Positions 26,114 through 34,889 of a stretch of 64,000 nucleotides of DNA are shown one piece after another. Source of the stretch: Pseudomonas paraeruginosa PA7 (GTDB lineage Bacteria > Pseudomonadota > Gammaproteobacteria > Pseudomonadales > Pseudomonadaceae); assembly GCF_000017205.1 (NCBI RefSeq), contig NC_009656.1:4220001-4284000 (forward strand), written 5' to 3'. How positions within the stretch are numbered: position 1 is the stretch's first letter; every line of letters starts with the position of its first letter. The notes below the pieces were generated by a model. That model was not told where the DNA came from and made no database searches. It saw nothing but the letters and a program-made list of their open reading frames with translations. The translations under genes were made by a program, and so were the position numbers.

Positions 26114-26631
26114 AGCGGTTCTCCTTTCAACGGCATGGGCAAGCCGGCGACGGTGAAGGTCACCCGCTCGCAGCGTTCGGCGATGGCCTGGTGCAGCCAG
26201 CCGGCCTCGTCGACGTAGCGCCGGCTGAGTTCGCCCAGCGGCACCACGCCGAGCCCGGTTTCGTTGCTGACCAGGATGATCCGCCCCGGCAGCTCGCCGA
26301 GACATTCCAGCAGCGCCTCGCGCTCGCCGTCGAGACGCTGGGGATCGTCGCAGAGCAGCAGGTTGGTCAGCCACAGGGTCAGGCAGTCGACCAGCAGGCA
26401 GCGTCCGGCCTCGGCCTCGCCGCGCAGCGTCGCCGCCAGCGCCAGGGGTTCTTCCAGGGTTCGCCAGTGGGCCGGGCGGCGCGCGCGGTGCTCGGCGATG
26501 CGCCGGCCCATTTCGCCGTCGCCGGCCTGGGCGGTGGCGATGTAGCTCACCGCCAGCCCGCTCTCGGCGGCCAGGCGCTCGGCCAGGCGGCTCTTGCCGG
26601 AACGGGCGCCGCCAAGGATCAGGTCACGCAT
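26110..26631 (-). CDS. cobP: bifunctional adenosylcobinamide kinase/guanylyltransferase
   Basis: A 173-residue P-loop enzyme that phosphorylates adenosylcobinamide and adds GMP to give adenosylcobinamide-GDP. The Walker A is [12 protein letters not shown] at the N-terminus. The guanylylation His region is [16 protein letters not shown], with [10 protein letters not shown] near the C-terminus. The start at 26631 overlaps the cobQ stop by 8 nt. Product passes to CobV. Confidence 0.93.
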   Translation of the reverse strand: MRDLILGGARSGKSRLAERLAAESGLAVSYIATAQAGDGEMGRRIAEHRARRPAHWRTLEEPLALAATLRGEAEAGRCLLVDCLTLWLTNLLLCDDPQRLDGEREALLECLGELPGRIILVSNETGLGVVPLGELSRRYVDEAGWLHQAIAERCERVTFTVAGLPMPLKGEPL

Positions 26632-28096
26632 GGGGTTCTCCGCAGAGGGCGAGCAATCGCCCGGTATCCAGGTGGCGCTCGACCAGGTCGGCGAGCCGCT
26701 CGATGTCGCGTTCGCGCAAGGCCTGGTAGTCCACCGCCCGGACCTCGCGCAGGCCGGCCCAGCGCAGCAGCGCCGAACAGGCCGCGGTGGATTCGAACAG
26801 GCCGTGCAGGTAGGTGCCCATGACGTTCCCGTCGACGCTGCGGGCACCATCCGCGCGGCCATCGTCGAGCACCACCGCCGGCCGCGCCAGGGCCTCGCCA
26901 CGGGTGACCCCGGCATGGATCTCGTAGCCCGACAGCGGCGCGTCCTCCAGGCTCAGGCGGCCCTGTACGTTGCGCAGTTGCTTGTCCGCTTCCAGGGTCG
27001 TTTCCAGCGCCAGCAGGCCGAGGCCAGCGCTGCTGCCGGCCGCGCCTTCCAGGCCGAGCGGATCGTGCAGGCGCTCGCCGAGCATCTGCAGGCCGCCGCA
27101 GATCCCCAGCAGGCGACCGCCGTAGCGCAGGTGGCGGAGGATCGCCTCGTCCCAGCCGCGCTCGCGCAGCGCCGCGAGGTCGGCGCGCACGCTCTTCGAG
27201 CCGGGCAAAACGATCAGGTCCGCCGGCGGCAGCGCCTGGCCGGGGCCGACGAAGCTCAACTCGACCTGGGGGTGCAGGCGCAGCGGATCGAAATCGGTGT
27301 GGTTGCTGATCCTCGGCAGCACCGGCACCACCACCTTCAGGCGCGGCCCGGTCTTGGCCGCCTGGCGCGTATCGATGGCGTCCTCCGCCTCCAGGTGCAG
27401 GTCGCTGACATAGGGCAGCACGCCGAGCACCGGCTTGCCGGTGCGCGCCTCCAGCCAGTCGAGGCCGGGTTGCAGCAGGGCGATGTCGCCGCGGAAGCGA
27501 TTGATGACGAAGCCCCTGACCCGCTCCCGCTCCGAGTCGGAGAGCAGTTCCAGGGTGCCGACCAGGTGGGCGAAGACCCCGCCGCGGTCGATATCGGCGA
27601 CCAGGATCACCGGGCAATCCACCGCTTCGGCGAAGCCCATGTTGGCGATGTCGTTGGCGCGCAGGTTGATCTCCGCCGGCGAGCCGGCACCCTCCACCAT
27701 CACCACCCGGTAGGCGGCGGCGAGACGCGCATGGGAGGCCAGCACCGCTTCCATCGCCACGCGCTTGTAGTCGTGGTAGGCGGCGGCGTCCATGCTGGTC
27801 ACCGCGCGGCCATGGATGATCACCTGTGCGCCGATGTCGGTGTTCGGCTTGAGCAACACCGGGTTCATGTCGGTGTGCGGCGCCAGCCGGCAGGCCTGGG
27901 CCTGCACCGCCTGGGCGCGGCCGATCTCGCCGCCGTCGGCGGTGACCGCGCTGTTCAGCGCCATGTTCTGCGGCTTGAACGGCGCCACCGCGACGCCGCG
28001 CCGGGCCAGCCAGCGGCACAGCGCGGTCACCAGGGTGCTCTTGCCGGCGTCCGAGGTGGTGCCCTGGACCATCAGGGTCCGTCCGCGATCACTCAT
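26624..28096 (-). CDS. cobQ: cobyric acid synthase (glutamine-hydrolysing)
   Basis: A 490-residue amidotransferase adding four amide groups to adenosylcobyrinic acid diamide. The N-terminal dethiobiotin-synthetase-like ATPase domain has [14 protein letters not shown] and [11 protein letters not shown]. The C-terminal class-I glutaminase-like domain has the Cys nucleophile in [12 protein letters not shown] and the His region [10 protein letters not shown]. The ATG at 28096 overlaps cobC by 8 nt. Length matches the family. Confidence 0.95.
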   Translation of the reverse strand: MSDRGRTLMVQGTTSDAGKSTLVTALCRWLARRGVAVAPFKPQNMALNSAVTADGGEIGRAQAVQAQACRLAPHTDMNPVLLKPNTDIGAQVIIHGRAVTSMDAAAYHDYKRVAMEAVLASHARLAAAYRVVMVEGAGSPAEINLRANDIANMGFAEAVDCPVILVADIDRGGVFAHLVGTLELLSDSERERVRGFVINRFRGDIALLQPGLDWLEARTGKPVLGVLPYVSDLHLEAEDAIDTRQAAKTGPRLKVVVPVLPRISNHTDFDPLRLHPQVELSFVGPGQALPPADLIVLPGSKSVRADLAALRERGWDEAILRHLRYGGRLLGICGGLQMLGERLHDPLGLEGAAGSSAGLGLLALETTLEADKQLRNVQGRLSLEDAPLSGYEIHAGVTRGEALARPAVVLDDGRADGARSVDGNVMGTYLHGLFESTAACSALLRWAGLREVRAVDYQALRERDIERLADLVERHLDTGRLLALCGEPHA

Positions 28097-29084
28097 GAGC
28101 AGGCTCCTTGAAGCCGAGCAGCGCGGCATCGAGCCGGGCCCAGGCGGCCTCGTCGGCGGGCAGGCCGAGGCGCAGGCTGGCCGGCTGCTCGAACTGGCGG
28201 GTGAGGATGCCGCGCCGCGCCAGGTGGTCGTGCAACGCCGCGCAACGTGGATCGACCAGGCGCTGGAACAACGCGTTGCCGCCCGCCGGCGGCCAGCCGT
28301 GGCGGCGCAGCAGCTCCTCCAGGCGCTGGCTGGCGGCCAGCAGGCGCTCGCGCTGCTGGCGCTGTTGCTGGCGGTCGCGCAAGGCGCTCTGGGCCACATG
28401 GCGCACCGGGCCATTGACCGTCCACGGACCGAGCTGCTCGGCCAGCGCCTGCAACAGCGGCCGCTCGCCGAGGGCGAAGCCGAGCCGCGCGCCGGCCAGG
28501 CCGAAGAACTTGCCGAACGAGCGCAGCACGATCAGTCCGGGCCGATTGCTGCAGGCCGCCAGGCTCGACTGCGGGGTGCAGTCCATGAACGCCTCGTCGA
28601 CCAGCAGCCAGCCGCCGCGACGTTGCAGGCGGGCATGCCAGGCCAGCAGCTCGGCGGGCTCGAAGACCCGCCCGGTGGGGTTGTTCGGATTGACCACCAG
28701 CAGCACGTCGAGGCTGTCGAGATAGGGCTCGACCTCGGCCTCGCCGATCTCCCGTACCAGGTGTCCGGCCTGGCGCCAGGCGTGGGCGTGCTCGGCGTAG
28801 CACGGCGACAGGACGCCGACCCGCCCGCCCCGCCGCAGCCGTGGCAGGGCCTGGATCGCCGCCTGGCTGCCGGCCAGCGGCACTACCTGTTCGGCGCCGT
28901 AGTAGAGGCAGGCGGCGGCTTCCAGGCCGTCGTCGCTCTCCGGCAGGCGGGTCCAGGCCTGCTCGGGGATCGCCGGCAGCGGAAACGGCCAGGGCGCGAT
29001 ACCGGTGGACAGGTCCAGCCAGTCCGCCAGCGGAATGTCGTAGCGGCGCGCCGCCGCGCGCAACCGCCCTCCGTGTTCAAGCAT
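28089..29084 (-). CDS. cobC: threonine-phosphate decarboxylase (PLP enzyme)
   Basis: A 331-residue fold-type I aminotransferase-like enzyme that makes the aminopropanol phosphate linker from L-threonine-O-3-phosphate. The N-terminus [12 protein letters not shown] is family-typical. [17 protein letters not shown] and the PLP lysine in [14 protein letters not shown] are all present. It works with CobD, encoded next upstream in the operon. The start overlaps the cobD stop by 8 nt. Confidence 0.92.
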   Translation of the reverse strand: MLEHGGRLRAAARRYDIPLADWLDLSTGIAPWPFPLPAIPEQAWTRLPESDDGLEAAACLYYGAEQVVPLAGSQAAIQALPRLRRGGRVGVLSPCYAEHAHAWRQAGHLVREIGEAEVEPYLDSLDVLLVVNPNNPTGRVFEPAELLAWHARLQRRGGWLLVDEAFMDCTPQSSLAACSNRPGLIVLRSFGKFFGLAGARLGFALGERPLLQALAEQLGPWTVNGPVRHVAQSALRDRQQQRQQRERLLAASQRLEELLRRHGWPPAGGNALFQRLVDPRCAALHDHLARRGILTRQFEQPASLRLGLPADEAAWARLDAALLGFKEPAHE

Positions 29085-30015
29085 GCAGCCACCCCATGGC
29101 CCAGAGCCCGGCCAGTACCAGCAGCCAGAGCAGTACGCCCTGGCGCACCAGCGCCAGCGCCCGATAGATGTCGCGGCCCTGCGGCTGCGGGCCGCTGCCG
29201 AGGAGCGGCCGCTGGTGCAGCTCGCCGTGGTAGATCGCCGCGCCGCCCAGGGACACGCCCAGCGCACCGGCGCCGGCGGCCATCACCGGGCCGGCGTTGG
29301 GGCTGTCCCATTGCGGCGCCTGCTCGCGCCAGCAGCGCAGGGCCTGGCGGGTACCGCCGAGCAGCGCGTAGGTCAGCGCCACCAGGCGCGCCGGCAGGTA
29401 GTTGAGGATGTCGTCGATCTTCGCCGCGGCCCAGCCGAAGCGCTCGAAGCGCGCGTTGCGGTAGCCCCACATGGCATCCAGGGTATTGCTCAGGCGATAC
29501 AGCACCACCCCCGGCGCGCCGGCCACGGCGAACCAGAACAGCGCGGCGTAGACCGCGTCGCTGCCGTTCTCCAGCACCGATTCGGTGGCCGCGCGGGCGA
29601 CCCCGGCCTGGTCCAGTTCGCGGGTATCGCGGCTGACCATGTAGCCGACACGCCGCCGCGCCTCGTCCAGGTCGCCGGCGCGCAAGGCCAGCGCCACCGG
29701 TTCGGCGTGCTCGCCGAGGCTGCGCAGGCCGAGCGCGGCGTACAGCGCCAGGGCCTGGACCAGCCAGCCGAGGTAGGGAATTTCAGCGAGCGCCCAGGCC
29801 AGCAGGGTCAGTGGCAGCACCGCGAGGACCCAGGCGCTCACCCCGTGGCTGCGCCAGCCGACCCCGGGGTCGCCCTCGCCGGCCAGGCGCGAGCGGTTGA
29901 AACGGCGCTCCAGGCGATCGGCCAGGCGGCCGAAGGCGACCAGCGGGTGCCAGCCCTTCGGCTCGCCGAAGCGCGCATCCAGCGCCACGCCGAGGATACC
30001 CAGCAGTGCGCTCAT
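29077..30015 (-). CDS. cobD: adenosylcobinamide-phosphate synthase (CbiB type)
   Basis: A 312-residue inner-membrane enzyme attaching the aminopropanol arm to adenosylcobyric acid. It starts [30 protein letters not shown], the CbiB/CobD signature, and has [28 protein letters not shown] in the core and several membrane segments. The ATG overlaps the bluB stop as ATGA. Confidence 0.93.
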   Translation of the reverse strand: MSALLGILGVALDARFGEPKGWHPLVAFGRLADRLERRFNRSRLAGEGDPGVGWRSHGVSAWVLAVLPLTLLAWALAEIPYLGWLVQALALYAALGLRSLGEHAEPVALALRAGDLDEARRRVGYMVSRDTRELDQAGVARAATESVLENGSDAVYAALFWFAVAGAPGVVLYRLSNTLDAMWGYRNARFERFGWAAAKIDDILNYLPARLVALTYALLGGTRQALRCWREQAPQWDSPNAGPVMAAGAGALGVSLGGAAIYHGELHQRPLLGSGPQPQGRDIYRALALVRQGVLLWLLVLAGLWAMGWLHA

Positions 30016-30668
30016 GCTCGCTCGCCCCAGCGGTTCTGGTAGACCAGCTCGGCCAGCGGACGCGGTTCGCTCCAGCCCTCCAGCGCCAGCATCGGCACCG
30101 GGTAGAACTCCGCCACCGGGCCCAGGCAGAGCACCGCCACCGCCTCGCTGCCGGGCGGCAGGCCGAGCAGTTCGCCCAGCGCGGCCGGATCGAACAGCGA
30201 CACCCAGCCCATCCCCAGGCCCTCGGCGCGACTGGCCAGCCAGAGGTTCTGGATCGCGCAGGCGAGCGACGCCAGGTCCATCTGCGGCAGGGTCCGACGG
30301 CCGAACACATGACGCTCGCGGTCATCCATCAGCGCGGCGACCAGCAGCTCGGCACAATCCAGCACCCCTTCGACCTTGAGCCGCATGAATTCATCGGAAC
30401 GCTCGTCCAGCGCCTCGGCGGTGCGCCCGCGCTCCTCCTCGACCAGCCCGTGGATGGCCCGGCGCAGTGCCGGGTCGCTGATGCGGATGAAGCGCCAGGG
30501 CTGCATCAGGCCGACGCTGGGCGCCTGGTGCGCGGCCTCCAGCAGCCGCGCGAGCAGCTCCGGCGCCATGGCGCCGCCGCTGAAGTGACGCATGTCGCGG
30601 CGCTCGGCGATGGCCCGGTAGACGGCGGCACGCTCGGCGGCGCTGAAGGCGTGGGGAGAATCGGACAT
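30012..30668 (-). CDS. bluB: 5,6-dimethylbenzimidazole synthase
   Basis: A 218-residue flavin-destructase fold that converts FMNH2 and oxygen to dimethylbenzimidazole, the lower ligand of B12. [26 protein letters not shown] and [18 protein letters not shown] match BluB rather than nitroreductases. Its presence means the lower ligand is made aerobically, fitting an oxygen-using cobalamin route. Only 1 nt separates it from cobB. Confidence 0.94.
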   Translation of the reverse strand: MSDSPHAFSAAERAAVYRAIAERRDMRHFSGGAMAPELLARLLEAAHQAPSVGLMQPWRFIRISDPALRRAIHGLVEEERGRTAEALDERSDEFMRLKVEGVLDCAELLVAALMDDRERHVFGRRTLPQMDLASLACAIQNLWLASRAEGLGMGWVSLFDPAALGELLGLPPGSEAVAVLCLGPVAEFYPVPMLALEGWSEPRPLAELVYQNRWGERA

Positions 30669-30669
30669 G

Positions 30670-31977
30670 TCAGTCGGCGTCTCGCGCAGGCGCCAGCAAC
30701 GCGGCGGCGGCCTGCGGGTTGGAAGGCAGGTAGAAATGGATATAGGAAGCCGTCAGCCGGCCCAGGCGGTACACCGCCTCCGCCGTGCTCCGGCCGTTCG
30801 GGCAGACGCCACGGGCCAGGGGCTCGACGGCGCAGTCGAGGGTCGAGTGATGGAAGGTATGCCCGCGCAGGCGCCCTTCCGGCAGTTCGACCTCCTGCAG
30901 GGCCAGCGCGGTCAGGCGCTTCTGCAGGCGCGCCCGGCCCGGCAGCAGGCCGAGCAGTTCGCCGCGCTCGCCGTCGGCGTCTTCCAGGCAGTCGAGCAGG
31001 TAGAGCATGCCGCCGCACTCGGCCAGCAGCGGTTTGCCGGCCGCATGGTGGGCACGGATCGCCTCGGCCATGGCGCGATTGTCCTGCAGGCGCCCCAGGT
31101 GCAGTTCGGGATAACCACCTGGCAGGTACAGGCTGTCCACGGCGGGCAACGCCTGGTCCTGCAGCGGCGAGAAGAACAGCAGTTCGGCGCCGAGCTCGCG
31201 CAGCAGGTCGAGATTGGCCTGGTAGAGGAAGGCGAACGAGGCGTCGCGGGCCACACCGATGCGCACGCCCTCCAGGCTGCGTTGCAGTGGCGCGGGGGCG
31301 GGCACCTCGAAGGTCACCGGTTCCGGCAGGTCGGTCTCGGCGCTGGCCCGCAAGGCGTCGGCGGCGGCGTCCAGGCGCGCATCGAGATCGGCCAGTTCCT
31401 CGGCCTGGACCAGGCCCAGGTGGCGGCTCGGCAGTTCGAATTCGGCCGAGCGCGGCAGACCGCCGAACCAGCGCATGCCGGGCGGCAGGCAATCGCGCAG
31501 GATGTCGCTGTGGCGCTGGCTGCCGATGCGGTTGCCGAGCACCCCGGAGAACGGCAGGTCCGGCTGGAAATGCGCCAGGCCGTAGGCCAGCGCACCGAAG
31601 GTCTGGGCCATCGCCGCACCGTTGATCACCCCCAGCACCGGCACGCCGAAGCGGCGCGCCAGGTCGGCCGCCGAGGGGTTGCCATCGAAAAGGCCCATCA
31701 CCCCCTCGATGAGGATCAGCTCGGCCTCGCCGGCGGCCTGGGCCAGCAGGCGTCGCGCTTCGGCCTCGCCGACCATCCACAGGTCGAGCTGGTAGACCGG
31801 CGCACCGGAGGCGCGGGCGAGGATCATCGGGTCGAGGAAGTCCGGCCCGCACTTGAACACCCGCACCCGCCGCCCCTGGCGCGCATGCAGGCGGGCCAGG
31901 GCGGCGGTGACGGTGGTCTTGCCCTGGCCGGAGGCCGGAGCGGCGACCAGCAGGGCCGGACAGCGTACCTGGGTCAT
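30670..31977 (-). CDS. cobB: hydrogenobyrinic acid a,c-diamide synthase
   Basis: A 435-residue amidotransferase amidating the a and c side chains of the corrin. The N-terminal ATP domain has PASGQGKTTVTAALAR and KCGPDFLDPM. The C-terminal glutaminase domain has the nucleophile Cys in LLAECGGMLYLLD and the His region ASYIHFYLPSNP. In the aerobic pathway the product goes to cobalt chelatase, whose genes are not in this window. CobO lies 31 nt upstream. Confidence 0.93.
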   Translation of the reverse strand: MTQVRCPALLVAAPASGQGKTTVTAALARLHARQGRRVRVFKCGPDFLDPMILARASGAPVYQLDLWMVGEAEARRLLAQAAGEAELILIEGVMGLFDGNPSAADLARRFGVPVLGVINGAAMAQTFGALAYGLAHFQPDLPFSGVLGNRIGSQRHSDILRDCLPPGMRWFGGLPRSAEFELPSRHLGLVQAEELADLDARLDAAADALRASAETDLPEPVTFEVPAPAPLQRSLEGVRIGVARDASFAFLYQANLDLLRELGAELLFFSPLQDQALPAVDSLYLPGGYPELHLGRLQDNRAMAEAIRAHHAAGKPLLAECGGMLYLLDCLEDADGERGELLGLLPGRARLQKRLTALALQEVELPEGRLRGHTFHHSTLDCAVEPLARGVCPNGRSTAEAVYRLGRLTASYIHFYLPSNPQAAAALLAPARDAD

Positions 31978-32008
31978 GGATGGAACGCCCCCGCGCAGGA
32001 CGCCGGCA

Positions 32009-32620
32009 TCAGAATTCCACTCCCTTCTGCGCCTTGATCCCGGCCTTGAACGCGTGCTTGACCAGGCCCATCTCGGTCACCGTGTCGGCGGCCTCGATCA
32101 TCCCCGGCTGCGCGCCGCGCCCGGTCACCACCACATGCTGCATGGCCGGGCGCGCCTGGATGTCGGCCAGGACCCTGTCCAGCGCCAGGTAGCCGTGCTT
32201 GAGGGCGATGTTCAGTTCGTCCAGCACCACCAGGCCGATGGCCGGGTCGGCCAGCAGTTGCGCGGCGACCTTCCAGGCTTCCTCGGCCTTGGCGATGTCG
32301 CGCTGGCGGTCCTGGGTCTCCCAGGTGAAACCCTCGCCCATCACGTGGTAGCTGACTTCCTCGGGGAAGCGTCGGAAGAAGGCCTCCTCGCCGGTGGTGG
32401 CGGCGCCCTTGATGAACTGCACGACGCCGACCTTCATGCCATGGCCCAGGGCCCGCGCGACCATGCCGAAGGCCGAGCTGCTCTTGCCCTTGCCGTTGCC
32501 GCTGTGCACCAGGAGCACGCCGCGTTCGGCGCGGGCCTGGGCGATCTTCTCGTCGATCACGGCCTTCTTGCGCTCCATCCGCTCGCGGTGGCGCAGGTCC
32601 TTCTCGGGGGATTCGTTCAT
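32009..32620 (-). CDS. cobO: corrinoid adenosyltransferase (CobA/CobO type)
   Basis: A 203-residue P-loop ATP:cob(I)alamin adenosyltransferase adding the upper adenosyl ligand. Walker A is HSGNGKGKSSSAFGM, followed by GVVQFIKGAA, GEGFTWETQD, VLDELNIAL and VVVTGRGAQPG, all family hallmarks. AAGGAG lies 9 nt before the ATG. It is the first biosynthetic gene after btuB, 64 nt downstream of its stop. Confidence 0.95.
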   Translation of the reverse strand: MNESPEKDLRHRERMERKKAVIDEKIAQARAERGVLLVHSGNGKGKSSSAFGMVARALGHGMKVGVVQFIKGAATTGEEAFFRRFPEEVSYHVMGEGFTWETQDRQRDIAKAEEAWKVAAQLLADPAIGLVVLDELNIALKHGYLALDRVLADIQARPAMQHVVVTGRGAQPGMIEAADTVTEMGLVKHAFKAGIKAQKGVEF

Positions 32621-32684
32621 GGTCGATCACTCCTTGCGGCGACGGGATCTCACCCGCCGCCTCGTTGATTCGAAATACAGGGCC

Positions 32685-34535
32685 TCACAGGGCCTGGTAG
32701 CGCACGCTGAGATAGACCGCCTGGCCGGGCTGGTTGTAGCCATAGGCGGTTTCGTAGTCGGCGCCGAACAGGTTGGCGATCCGGCCCTGCAGGCGCCATT
32801 CGTCGTTCAGCCGGTACTCGCTGCGCAGGTCGAGGGTGGCGTAGCCGCCCAGGCGCACCTTGTTGGTCGGATCATCATAGCGTCGGCCTTCGGCATGCAC
32901 GCTGGCGCCCAGCGAAAGACGCTCGAAGCGCCGGTCCAGCTCCAGGTTGAACATCCGCCGCGCCCGGCGCGGCAACTCGTTGCCGTGGTTGACGCCGCCG
33001 GAACGGTTTTGCGGGTCGAGGAAGGTCGCGTTGGCGTTCCAGTCCCAGCCCAGCCATTGGCTGCCGAGGACCAGTTCGACGCCGCGGATGCGCGCTTGGT
33101 CGATGTTGTTCGGCTGCCCCCAGGGGCGCCCCGGCGCCGGGCGTGGATCGTTGCCGATCAGGTCGTCGACGTCGGTGCGGTAGGCATTCACCGCCCAGTG
33201 TCCCCACGCGTGCGTACCGCTGAGGCCGACCTCCAGGCTGCGCGAGGTCTCGGCGTCCAGGTCGGGATTGCCGTAGTCGGGGTAGTAGAGTTCGTTGAAG
33301 GTCGGCGCCTTGAACGCCGTGCCGTAGCTGACGGTGAAGCGCAGCGCGTCGCTCAGCGCGTAGCCCCAGGCGGCGCTGCCGGTGTCGTGCACGCCGAACT
33401 GCTGGTTGTCGTCGCGGCGCAGGCTCAGTTGCCAGTCCTGGCGGCCGTGCTGGCCGAGATACTGGGCGAACCAGCCTTTGTTCAGCCGCGAGTCGACGCT
33501 GAAGGCTTCGCTGCTGCCGATCTCGTCCTTCTGCCAGTCGTAGCCGAGGGTCAGCACATGGCCTTCGGCCAGGGTCAGGTCGTTCTGCCAGGACAGGCTG
33601 TCGCGACGGGTATCGAAACGCGAGTAGAAACGGCCATCCTGATAGGCATCGGCCTTGTCCTCGCTGCGCCCGGCCTGGAGGGTCACCAGCCAGGGATCGA
33701 GCGGAGTGAAGCGGGCGCGGCCGCCAACCAGGTTCTGCTCGCCGTCGGCGTTGGCATTGAAACCGGAATTGCCGAAGACCTGGTCATAGTCGTTGTGCGA
33801 CTTGGCCCTGAGCAGGGTACCGTCAAGCTCCAGGCCGTTGTCGAAGCGATAGCCGCCGCGCAGGTTCCCGGACAGGTTGCGGTAGCCGTCGCGGTCAGGC
33901 TCATCGCCCCCGGTACCGGCGCGCTTGGTATTGATGCCCGCCGTATCGAAGCTGCTCACCCCGAGGCTGTACCAGCCGTTGCCAGCGCCGCCGCTGACCC
34001 CGGCGCTGCCCTCCAGGGTGTGATGGGTGCCGTAGCCGGCGGAGAAGAACGGCTTGGCGCCCTGCCCGTCGCCGCGCCGGGTGAAGATCTGGATCACCCC
34101 GCCGATGGCCTCGGAGCCGTACAGGCTGGAACGCGGCCCGCGCACCACCTCGATGCGCTCGATCAGCTCCACCGGCAAATCCTGGAACGCGGTGAGGCCG
34201 GCGCTGGCCGAGCCGACCTTGATGCCGTCGATCAGCACCAGCACATGGTCGGACTCGGTGCCGCGCAGGAACAGCGTGGTGTTCTTGCCGAAACCGCCGT
34301 TGTTCGCCAGCGACACGCCGGGTACCTGGCGCAACAGCTCCGGCACGCTGCGCGCCTGGCTGCGCTCGATCTCGGCGCGGTCGATGACGCTCACCGCCGC
34401 CAGGCTCTGGGCGGCGGTCCGGGCGGTACGGGTGGCGGTTACCACCTGGTCGTCGAGGCTGACCGGCTCGGCCAGGCTCAGGGAAGACGCGCCGCACAGC
34501 GCCACGGCTGCCGGGGTCAGGAAAACTCTGTTCAT
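32685..34535 (-). CDS. btuB: BtuB, TonB-dependent cobalamin receptor
   Basis: A 616-residue outer-membrane receptor. A signal peptide (about residues 1-22) precedes a TonB box-like DDQVVTATR, the plug with RSVPELLRQVPGV and RGTESDHVLVLIDGIKVGS, and a barrel ending in aromatic-rich YLSVRYQAL. The short size and RGTESDHVLVLIDG sequence place it with BtuB. It is behind a cobalamin riboswitch and first in the operon, so uptake and synthesis are repressed together. The start at 34535 is chosen because it begins the signal peptide; the frame open to 34727 is riboswitch RNA. Confidence 0.92.
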   Translation of the reverse strand: MNRVFLTPAAVALCGASSLSLAEPVSLDDQVVTATRTARTAAQSLAAVSVIDRAEIERSQARSVPELLRQVPGVSLANNGGFGKNTTLFLRGTESDHVLVLIDGIKVGSASAGLTAFQDLPVELIERIEVVRGPRSSLYGSEAIGGVIQIFTRRGDGQGAKPFFSAGYGTHHTLEGSAGVSGGAGNGWYSLGVSSFDTAGINTKRAGTGGDEPDRDGYRNLSGNLRGGYRFDNGLELDGTLLRAKSHNDYDQVFGNSGFNANADGEQNLVGGRARFTPLDPWLVTLQAGRSEDKADAYQDGRFYSRFDTRRDSLSWQNDLTLAEGHVLTLGYDWQKDEIGSSEAFSVDSRLNKGWFAQYLGQHGRQDWQLSLRRDDNQQFGVHDTGSAAWGYALSDALRFTVSYGTAFKAPTFNELYYPDYGNPDLDAETSRSLEVGLSGTHAWGHWAVNAYRTDVDDLIGNDPRPAPGRPWGQPNNIDQARIRGVELVLGSQWLGWDWNANATFLDPQNRSGGVNHGNELPRRARRMFNLELDRRFERLSLGASVHAEGRRYDDPTNKVRLGGYATLDLRSEYRLNDEWRLQGRIANLFGADYETAYGYNQPGQAVYLSVRYQAL

Positions 34536-34651
34536 GCTCTGCGCTGCTCCGTCGCTCTCACCCGCGCGACCTGGGTTGACGAGGCGGACGGAGGACGAGG
34601 CGACGGCGGGAGACGTCCGACAGCGCCCTCCGCGATGCCGTGGGTGCGTCA

Positions 34652-34832
34652 GGCCGGTCTCCGGGCTCGCGAGCGAAGCGCTGGACGCTTCCAGCCGCGC
34701 CTTCCCATGCCGGAGCACAGTGGTCATGAAGCGGCTGTCTGATTCGCCTACCGTTGCGGGGGCAGCGCTGGCCTGGTTCCGACGGAACGCACCAGCTTCC
34801 CTGTTTCACCCCTTGCGGGGCACCTGTCGCAA
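34652..34832 (-). ncRNA. cobalamin riboswitch of the btuB-cob operon
   Basis: Read on the minus strand, the elements of the B12 aptamer occur in order: AGGTGCC at the 5' side, AAACAGGGAA, the B12-box core GCTGCCCCCGCAACGGTA (34749-34766), ACCACTG, GGGAAGGC and a closing CCCGGAGACC. The expression platform would be the roughly 115 nt to the btuB start. The weak ribosome site there suggests control of translation initiation, which is inference. Confidence 0.93.
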
Positions 34833-34889
34833 GGCGCGCAGCTTAGTGGTTCGGGGCTTGCGCGGTCAATGTGGCCGGCCACCGCAGAA

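Noticed and set aside
28089-30015. 8-nt overlaps between cob genes as possible frameshift sites
   Set aside because: Each downstream gene has its own start codon, and the overlaps fit ordinary translational coupling.
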